From positions 1-64,000 of the forward strand of contig CAJQUW010007310.1 of NCBI GenBank assembly GCA_907163375.1: DNA of 64,000 bases, read 5' to 3'. The first letter of the stretch is position 1. Each line of letters begins with the position of its first letter. Made by a program: the position numbers and the translations under genes. Of the stretch, positions 56,352 to 64,000 are shown piece after piece. The DNA comes from Prostheceraeus crozeri (taxonomy: Eukaryota; Platyhelminthes; Polycladida; Euryleptidae). The notes beneath the pieces are model-generated. The model was not told the origin of the DNA, made no database searches, and saw only the letters and a program-made list of their open reading frames with translations.

Positions 56352-58606
56352 ATGGATGAAGAACATATCGAAGATCTAACTGCTGGAGTTTCCCTGAACG
56401 TTACACGTGCTGACAGATGCAAACGAAGAAAAGAGTACTCGCGTGAGTGGGTTCGATCGAAGCGTAAAAGACATTCATATCGTGCCAGTGACGTTTGTGA
56501 CGAACTTTTTTCTATCAGTGACTCGGAAATCGACGAAGACCAGGCTTCCATATCTGTCCCGGATAATCTCAAACTTTCGAATATAACAGAGGCTGATGAT
56601 GATTTTGGAAATCGTATTCACGGTTTCTCCGAACTTCATGAATTCAAAGATGAAGATCTTGAGCTAATAGAGCTAATAGAAGAAAATTATGGAGTAGATT
56701 TGTTTGACCCCACTGGAGAGGCTGTGACTGACTCAGAAGAAGAAAGTGATGAAACACATGATGCAGATGACTCAGTTCAATCAGATCAGGATGTTGAATC
56801 AGATATGCAGGATGTATTTACGCTGCATTGCTCATCTAGCGTTCAAACGGCATCCGTCTCATTGTTACACGATTTGTCTGCAACTTTCATGAAATGCAAC
56901 ATGACAACAGTTATGATGGATGAAGTTTTGAAATGTCTTGATCGTCATCGTGATGTAGTAAAAACCCAACTACCCTTAAGCTATAAAACACTTTTTCTGT
57001 TAACAGATATTCACTGAAGAGTCAAATAAGAACGATTTCCGGTCATTCTTACTTCTACTTCGGGTTGCGAGAGCAAATCTTACGTCACCTTCCTTTGTTT
57101 GCAAAAACCGAATTATCTGATTTGACGGAACTTCAATTAGTTTGGAATACAGATGGATTATCTTTATTTAAAAGTAAACGCCGAATGAATGCGTGGCCGG
57201 TGTTGGCTTATATTGCAAATATCAAACCTAGAATAGTATTTGAAGTTGTGTTGAGCGTAGGATTGGGGAAGCCGAATAGCTTGCAATTCATCGAGGAATT
57301 TGTAGAGGAAATGAAAAATGTCATGGAAGAAGGTATTGATTTCGAAGGTAAAAGAATGAAAGTTACTCACAAAGCGTGTGTTTGTGATGCACCAGCCCGG
57401 GCTTTCATAAAGAATATGGTACAATTTTCAGGAAAGGCTGGTTGTGATCATTGTGAACAAGAGGGACATCACGATGGTAAACGCATGGTGTGGACAGGTT
57501 TTAACTTAGGAACACCAAGAACCAATGAAAGCTTCAGATCAAAATCACAACTTTTGCACCATAAGAAAAATTTACTAAATTCACCTCTGCTTAAGCTTGA
57601 CGTCGATATGATTACGGAATTCCCTGCTGATTTCATGCATCAGGGAGGTGGTGTGACAAAGAAATTATTGGCGTGGCTTACTGACGGACCAAAAAGAAGT
57701 GGTAATAATAGATATGCTTGTAAGATGAGTGCTACAAACATACGAATTCTGGATGAAAGGATTGCATACATCTCAAAGTTCATTCCCAACGTGTTCTCAC
57801 GAAAATTGAGACCTATAAATGAACTACCAGATTATAAGTATACGGAATTAAGACAGGTGCTGTTATATACGGGAAAGCTTTTACTATATAATATTACAGC
57901 AACACAGCTGCAGTACAATCATTTCTTGTACCTTAGTACAGCTTGCAATTTGATGGTTGATCATGATAAAGCAAAAAGTTCTTTTGAAACAACATCACGC
58001 CTCATGGAACGTGTTATCTTGGGATTCGCCGAATATTATGGAAGGTCCTTCCTCACGTATAATGCCCATGTTTTACAACATTTTCCGAGTATTGCAATGC
58101 ATCATGGAAGTCTTGATCATATATCAGCATATCCTTTTGAAAATCATCTAGGGATGATGAAAAAGTATATCAAATCATCGCATGACCCAATGATATCTCT
58201 GCTTCAAGGTGTGCGTCGTAGTCAAGTAAACCTGAAGCTCAAACAGGAAATTGGAAAACCGGCTGTTGTTATACATGCAGATCCACCGAACAATGTTTAT
58301 GTCGACCGTGTGCGTCATAAAGTGTATGAAGTTATACGTCTTGAACGCGATAGTGCATTTGTAAGGGAACATCTACGACTCGATGATTTCTTTTCGGATC
58401 CCATACCTTCGCGTGTTATTGGTTGCTATTTATCGAAAACAAGTAAATTCCGTTACACACAATGTCAGAGGTCAGAGCTATTGAATTTCAGGCAAGGAAT
58501 GAAAATTGAAATGGATGGATTTCCGGGTATGCTGGATCCACGTTTGATCAGAGATCGTGCGTTGATAATTTCGTTGCTCCATAATCTTGATGAATCATTG
58601 TTCTGA
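56352..58606 (+). CDS. CACTA/EnSpm (Tnp2-like) transposase, apparent frameshift
   Basis: About 750 residues in two frames: 56352-57017, then about 57017-58606, open without a start codon. The N-terminus is basic (CKRRKEYSREWVRSKRKRHS), followed by a very acidic stretch. After SYKTLF the frame changes near 57000-57025, and the second frame continues ISGHSYFYFGLREQILRHLP. The catalytic region has VWNTDGLSLFKSK...WPVL (first D), CVCDAPARAFIKNM (second D) with a zinc-like CDHCEQEGHH, and EFPADFMHQGGGVTKKLLAW. Then TELRQVLLYTGKLLLYN and YNAHVLQHFPSIAMHHGSLD / AYPFENHLGMMKKY follow. These blocks are characteristic of animal EnSpm-type transposases. One indel separates it from a full ORF. A tiny intron is less likely. 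Confidence 0.85.
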
Positions 58607-58752
58607 CCTTAGCGCATTGAAGTATAATCAGTTAAATGATGTAGGTGTATGTTATAACAAAATTGCTGAAATCATGCAGTAAGTGATTCAGACATGCGTG
58701 ATGCATTTCTATATGAATAATGAAACAATTTCTTTTTGATTTTATAGAAGAT

Positions 58753-60469
58753 ATGATTGACAGTGACATGGAAGATAATGTTGGAACCACCGCATCAAGC
58801 AAACGGAAGTCTGAACGAAGGCGTAAACTTCCACCTCCAATTGTGGTAAGTAAGTCCTGCCTGCTACTTCACATCGGATCAAGTTCAGGAAACCAACTTA
58901 GTTATGTATGTCGGGCAACATTTTACATTTTTAACACATTTGATTTTCTCCTGGAATATTAGGAATTTTGAGAAATGAAAGCCAATTTAGGAAACTACAG
59001 CGAATGGCCTTTCCTGTTGATATACTGAAGTTTTGTGCATCATTTCTGTTTTTTATTTATCTTATTTGCAGGGAAATACCTTACTGAAAAGAGGTTGTGT
59101 TGTGACTTAATTATAAGGTTACAACAGGCTACGTTTGCTTCAAACTAGGGATCAATACGATTTTTGAGTTACGATTCTAAAAAGCTTGACCTAAGTTACT
59201 GGTACATGTTTTAAACTAAATGAAATTTGCTTTTTAGGATGAGTGGGTTCTGTTCAATTTCAATGATAACTCTCTGTTGAATGTTCCCAAATCATGGATT
59301 ACGACTAGAGACAAAAATGGAAATAGAAGTGATTGCCATTATTGCTGGTGGCCTAATGTTCAAGATGATGCTAAGAATCTCATTCGCAGTCGATCGGATC
59401 CCGATAGAAAACAATGGAAACGAATAAAGGGGAAGAAATTGGGTACATTCAATTCATTAGAAGCCGCTGAGCGAAAGTTGAAAAGACGAGACGGACTGTT
59501 CCTACGGGAGATGAGGAAAATTCCTGTAGTACTCCACAATCGCAATCCGTGAATGACGCTGGAAGAGTCTCGACTTGGTTTGAAGGCTTTTCTACACCTA
59601 CAAGTAAGTGAATACCAATGAATTTGTGTTAAGCAATTTGATGCACAAATTATAAACTAGGCCTACATCACTCAGTATCAGCACTTCGCAAGAATTTGAC
59701 AAGATATTAACTAGTTTTGAGTAAATGTTAATCAATAAAAGGCTAGTCATACCTCATTGTCTTCACGTTCAAGTGCCATATCCCCGCGATCTAAGTACTC
59801 GTGTACTGTAAGTACAAGATGCCCATAATTAACTACAGATTTTGGTGGGAGAGACCATGTTTTTATTAAATGTTTGAAGTCATTTCAGCTATATCTACAT
59901 ACATTAACCTCGTCAGTCGCCAGTCATGCTGCCATTTCCTTTAATTTTTTACTGAGATTGATGAGACAAATCGATCGTCGTTTTTCATTTTACTTGTCTG
60001 TCGATTTTCAGTTCCATTAGAAATATATTGTAAAAAAATATTTGAAATTCATCTAATAACGGCAGTGGATATTTGCATGAACCGGTGTATCTGTGTTTCA
60101 GGTCCCAAAGTCAGCCGAACAGTCACCCCAAGCAGTAGTCAACCTATTGATCAGCATGTCATTGAAAGTCCATCTAATGATCAGCAAATTCAACATGTCC
60201 TGCAGCAGCTTGAAAGTCAAAACAGGAAGATAGAGCTTGTACTATCAAGGATCAATGAAGTGCAGGAGAAGCAAAACGTCATTTTAGGCAAAATCGGTCA
60301 TATCCAACCGATTGAAGATACGTCCCTATGTTCGACAGGTGATGCTCGATCACCGATGACAACAACTGTACGAATGATGTCAAGCTCGAAGAAAGAAGTC
60401 CGTGCTGCCGTCAGTGCCACTAGATGTCTGCTCGATCTTGGGTTTCCAGTGTCATCATCCACAGACGAA
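58753..60469 (+). CDS. Accessory protein gene of the CACTA-like element (DUF4806-like), spliced
   Basis: It starts 146 bp after the transposase stop. Exon 1 is 58753-58845 (31 codons, acidic then KRKSERRRK; donor GTAAGT). Exon 2 is 59238-59603 (acceptor TTTTTAG, donor GTAAGT). Exon 3 is 60102-60469 (acceptor TTTCAG, donor GTAAGT). Phases are compatible (0, then 1). Exon 2 encodes DEWVLFNFNDN...VPKSWI...CHYCWWPNV and KKLGTFNSLEAAERKL, the W/SWI/CxWP pattern of animal proteins usually labelled DUF4806. Exon 3 carries a coiled coil (IQHVLQQLESQNRKIELVLS). The exon 2 frame meets a TGA at 59550 unless one base is lost or gained near 59520. The downstream exon is unknown. It may bind the subterminal repeats, by analogy with TnpA. 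Confidence 0.6.
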
Positions 60470-61254
60470 GTAAGTTGTGGTAGCGAAATTAAGAAGAAAA
60501 TTGTTCTATGCCAATAAGTCGTTGATGCTAGCATCAACACTAGCATTATTTTTTCAAAATAATTTGCCCACATCTGGCCAATTAATTTTATTGGAAAGTG
60601 CATTTCTGTGTTGAAGTGGCATTACATCAAGTGATGATACAGATTTAGTGAATAGTGATGAAACAAACTCATAGTGCACTTGTGTGACATTGCAGAAAGA
60701 GTGACTTAGACGTGCAATTACGCATGCCGATTTTGTATTATCTTGTGTTATATACTGCAATAGTGTTGACAGATGATATTCCTTGCCATTTTTCATGCAA
60801 CTCATCTATGTAATTATGTGCGATTTTATATTTGCCTTGTGAATAATCCTTGCCAATTAATTTTATTGGAAAGTGCATTTCTGTGTTGAAGTGGCATTAC
60901 ATCAAGTGAATTTCTGGTACTCAGTTTTATTTGATATTTTTCTTCTTGATAATGTGTTTACTATTTGTAATCCAAGAGTATGTATGCATGTACGAATTTG
61001 TGTTATATTCTAGTCATTAAATCCATAAAAATGCATAATCGTTTTTACCCTTATAGACGAGTAGATAATTAGCTGCTATGTTCATGCAAACACATAAGTG
61101 AATGTGACTCTTAGATTCAGTCATTAGCGTGCAGCTTCCAGATGAGCACATTAGGTGATGTGTATTGCGTTTCATTATCATAGCTCGATGTTTAAGGAAG
61201 GAATGAAGAACTTCCCAATTTAGCCTTATTGAAAATTATGTAAATGCTTTCGCA
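60470..61254. other. 3' region of the CACTA-like element
   Basis: A 60-bp stretch is directly duplicated (60576-60634 and 60851-60909, CCAATTAATTTTATTGGAAA). An acceptor-like CCTTATAG near 61056 could start a short last exon of the accessory gene. No other ORF. Confidence 0.4.
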
Positions 61255-61509
61255 ACGTTAATTTCTGATGGTTAAATCAACTATCATCGTCGACAAACGA
61301 TCGTTTATATGTACACTAAGTACAAACGTTGCGTAGAAGTTAGCCCCCTGACGTTGAAACTACGGTAGTCGCGGAAGGTTTAAGAAACGTAGCGCTTCCG
61401 CCCTAACTTGTCGACAAATGAACGTTCGGATTCGGTTTGTCCTAGGCTCTTGAACGTTCAAGACCGAACAATATCCTTCCGTTCTCAAAACGTTCGTGTT
61501 CTGGGTGGG
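61255..61509. promoter_or_regulatory. Right subterminal repeat region
   Basis: At least eight AACGTT-type motifs (CGCAACGTTAATT, CAAACGTTGCG, GACGTTGAAAC, GAACGTTCGG, TTGAACGTTCAAG, AAAACGTTCG) lead to the GTTCTGGGTGGG terminus. They mirror the left subterminal region. Confidence 0.6.
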
Positions 61510-62151
61510 AAGTTGGATATCAAAAGGAATGAATATTTGCTAATAAGCATCCTAACTAAGCGGAAATCAAGCTGATTATCAAGGGAATTTTTAATGAATT
61601 GTATCATAATGAAAATCTTCATGAAAAAGTAGCGATCATATTCGTTCGTGCTTTCTTGGCTGAAATTTCAAGTTTTTCATTCAATTTTCACCGACATGAT
61701 TTTATGATTCACTAAATTCATGTTTCATTTCTTGAATCTGAATAGTGATATGGACCCATTTACATCTTTCAAAGTTAAATGAAATCATTGTCTTTAATTA
61801 TGTGATTTTGCTCTACCAGTTGCAGGTTGCCTGTGATATGATCACGCTTAATAAAACACTCTTGAGCATGAAAGTAATAGGAGCTCATCGAATTGCTAAT
61901 TTTGCAAGCACTACACCTCCAAGGCAGTCATGAGAATCTGTGAAATACCATCATTCTTTCTGCATTACAATCATGATCACTCAATTCCGTTGTAATTTCT
62001 GCAAAACTGAAAAAATTTGCATATCTCACATTTGGTGACAATACCACCTGTATCTCCCTTGAGTTCATTTAATAAAATTGAAAATGTATACACATTGGGG
62101 ATTTAATAAATGCAGAGTTGCTTACCATTCTACCTAATATATTTACTCTAT
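61510..62151. mobile_element. Repeat R1, interrupted copy, right part
   Basis: Inverted match of 39621-40290 (AGTTGGATATCAAAAGGAAT, GTGCTTTCTTGGCTGAAATT, CACATTGGGGATTTAATAAA). It ends with an inverted CATAGAGTA. The small frame at 61745-61933 is not conserved as protein. Confidence 0.8.
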
Positions 62152-62940
62152 GGACATGACTCCATTTAAACAACAATCCGCACGGCATCCACACGACAAA
62201 ACATCAGCGAATGTGAAAGCGGCATGAGTGTGAGCTCAAAGCAGCAGCTTCTCCTTGCTGTGGAAGTTTCATAACACGGATTATGGCTGCGTCAATCATA
62301 CATTCAGCAGTCATTTATTGCGTCATTATCTTAATCCGCGAGCATTTACCTTCTCTTAGATGCAATCATCTTCTCGCTCTCGAATGCACGCACTTTTTCT
62401 TTTTACAAGCGATTTAGAAGTCTGATTGGTCAGTAGTCATTGATGCATATTCGGTGCTCGGAGATCTTCAATGCTCTTCCTGACAGATGATTGTTTTGAG
62501 GGCCATTGTCATTCTCATGTGCTCACCATGCAAGAGGATGAATACCAGCTTTACCTCCATAAAGATGGATCATTCAGTGTCTGATATTGTGCAAAGAATT
62601 TTAATGTCATGAATGAAGAATCGGTGATTTAAATACAACAAGAAGCTACTTGTACATATGTAATTCCATTTCGTTGCTGTATATTGTCGTTTTTGAAAGG
62701 GTGAACAGCGGCCATCCCGCCACAAAACCCGATCTTCTCTCTAGAAATAACTGAAGATGCTAGTTATGCATCTTTACATTACTCGCACTCTGCATGTACA
62801 GGTGCAGAATTGCGTCAATGTTGAGAGCCTCAAGGGAGCACTGGGCATAAAAGAGACGCGATCGGGTTCAGTTGTTGGTGCTTCACTCGCTGTCATCAAG
62901 CAGTTGCTGAAAGAAATAAAGAATCCAAAGATGGTGCACG
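62152..62940. repeat. Segmental repeat R2, copy 2, right part
   Basis: Colinear with 45800-46605, with small indels and substitutions. It contains the 80-codon frame described at 62757-62999. Confidence 0.8.
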
Positions 62941-62999
62941 AATATGCTAACAGCAGGGTGTCGGAGCCGAAGCTGGAAAATACCACGGCTCCGTCTTGA
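62757..62999 (+). other. Possible coding exon in R2 (unrecognised)
   Basis: An 80-codon frame from the ATG at 62757, or an exon beginning after TACAG at about 62803. It reads VESLKGALGIKETRSGSVVG, then ASLAVIKQLLKEIKNPKMV. The R2 copy at 46.5 kb encodes a similar KTRSGSVASVSLADDIKQLL before a stop, so the peptide-level similarity survives in two copies despite indels. No family recognised. Confidence 0.3.
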
Positions 63000-64000
63000 A
63001 GTTTTATATGTATTAAGAATTCAGTCACTTTGCAAGATAAAGTGATATTTGACAGTGTTTCTGAATGCAAGTGTGTCATTATTGTAGGTGATCGTCTGTA
63101 GACCTCCTAAAGCCTGCTTCATCTCCTCTCAATACATAGCCGTCTCCGAATCACTTGCAATTTGGATTTTAAAGGAAGTCGCGGACTTTCTTAAGATTGT
63201 GTTCCAGCCGAAAACGCAGCTGTCGGGTGAAAGGCGATTGTCAAAAAACATGCGCATGCACTCTATCCTCAAATTTGATATACACTTATCATTCAAGCAC
63301 ATTATTGATTCTTCATTATCATTCCCTAAAAACGTATGGCGATAGGTGTCTCATTCACAATAAAATAAGTCTATGAACTATTAAAATACTTCTGAAGAAG
63401 TAATTTTGATATTAAAATTTGAGTTCAATGTAGAAATATGTTTTCTTGATTGATGAATATGAAAGCCGCGACAGCTAAGTGGTTGAATCATCTCGTTCGA
63501 CCGGCAGCACCTGTTTCTGCAGGGAACGAGGCTGAATAAATTGGAGTTTCAGAGAATACAGTGCTCCCTATCCATGGCTGCTGCGAATCTGCGCGTCTGA
63601 TAAAAAGTGCACTTGCATTTCCAACAGTGTGCGGATTGAAGCGTTGGCTTTCTAAAATTGCAAGCAGACTGTTTGTACATTTTCTTCAAAAGATGACCAA
63701 CCGTGGAGTGACCGTGAAGCGTTTTCTCTTTTCTTTGCGCACAGATTTGACTTCGTGCTCACTTAATGCTGATGCTTATAAAATGATCTGTAGAGACTTA
63801 ATGACCTTGAAATTAGTGTTTTCTGAAGATTTCAATTTGATCAATAAAGTCAGTTGTTCCACCAGGTGAAAGAATGCTCTTGACAAAATTGGGATTGATG
63901 ATGAAGAATTCTTTATGAACAGGCATCATGTATCTGTCCACACTTGAGCACGTCTCACCATCTGACTTCAAAATACTTTCGTGAATCACGTGCCTCTCGG
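63000..64000. other. No gene recognised
   Basis: The region holds short frames (63088-63345, 63561-63869) without motifs. The stretch 63505-63605 (GTTTCTGCAGGGAACGAGGC) resembles 19375-19490 beside the RT relic and is probably a dispersed repeat. Confidence 0.35.

Larger units (their letters stand above)
51078..61509 (+). mobile_element. CACTA/EnSpm-like autonomous-type transposon, 10.4 kb
   Basis: The 10,432-bp element starts CCCACCCAGAACCGAACGTT and ends AACGTTCGTGTTCTGGGTGGG. The terminal 12 bp are perfectly inverted, and similarity continues as CGAACGTT after a one-base gap. Subterminal AACGTT-type motifs are dense at both ends. AA at 51076-51077 and 61510-61511 is the target duplication, confirmed by the uninterrupted R1 copy near 40286-40292. 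It carries a Tnp2-like transposase (56352-58606) and a spliced accessory gene (from 58753). The left 4.8 kb between subterminal repeats and transposase is non-coding, with several hairpins and other element ends. Confidence 0.88.

Noticed and set aside
56315-56572. Minus-strand frame of 85 codons
   Set aside because: Antisense of the transposase N-terminus.
60298-60603. Minus-strand frame of 101 codons
   Set aside because: Antisense of accessory exon 3, which has the better splice sites and coiled-coil pattern.

Overview
The window is a repeat-dense, AT-rich stretch of a metazoan genome, most likely an invertebrate. The evidence is GT-AG introns, a rhodopsin-type receptor gene, an ionotropic glutamate receptor-like gene, and an animal-type mobile-element set (Tc1, mariner, DD41D, hAT, piggyBac-like, CACTA/EnSpm-like, CR1/L2-like non-LTR and Penelope-like elements). 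The phylum cannot be fixed from the sequence. Only two convincing host genes are visible: a two-exon 7TM receptor (5357-6520, +) and a single-exon iGluR/IR-type channel (31190-33835, -).

Left part (1-31 kb). An intact Tc1-like element (414-2263) sits inside a degenerate tandem array. It is followed by a CACTA-ended MITE (3528-3971), the 7TM gene, a Penelope-like GIY-YIG relic, a mariner with one frameshift (8230-9696) and a BED-finger hAT derivative (10194-10956). Next come a palindrome with two 472-bp arms (11604-12598) and an intact Tc1-like element with very long inverted repeats (14201-16727). Then follow a second BED-hAT derivative, non-LTR RT relics, a TTAA-flanked piggyBac-like element, a hAT-like element with an exact 8-bp TSD (23377-24068), a hAT nested in a hAT (27231-28318), and an element rich in CATACC/TCGTAT motifs (28690-30172).

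Middle (31-51 kb). The channel gene is followed by a Penelope-like relic with RT and GIY-YIG parts, with an intact DD41D transposon (36312-38381) inserted just past its end. Further on are a second CACTA-ended MITE, an 865-bp repeat 'R1', a decayed PHD-ORF1 non-LTR retrotransposon on the minus strand (about 41.2-45.4 kb) with a tRNA-like box A/box B pair just upstream of ORF1, and a segmental repeat 'R2'. A third BED-hAT copy, a hammerhead-core-like hairpin, two Penelope-like endonuclease remnants and a second large palindrome (49744-50478) complete this part.

Right part (51-62 kb). The most striking object is a 10,432-bp CACTA/EnSpm-like transposon (51078-61509) with CCCACCCAGAAC ends and dense subterminal AACGTT motifs. 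It carries a Tnp2-like transposase and, on the same strand, a multi-exon accessory gene with W/SWI/CxWP motifs and a coiled coil. It is inserted in a copy of R1, which is itself inserted in R2. An uninterrupted R1 copy at 39621-40485 serves as a paralogous empty site and shows a 2-bp AA target duplication. The transposase plus DNA-binding-like accessory gene and subterminal repeats parallel the two-protein layout of plant CACTA elements.
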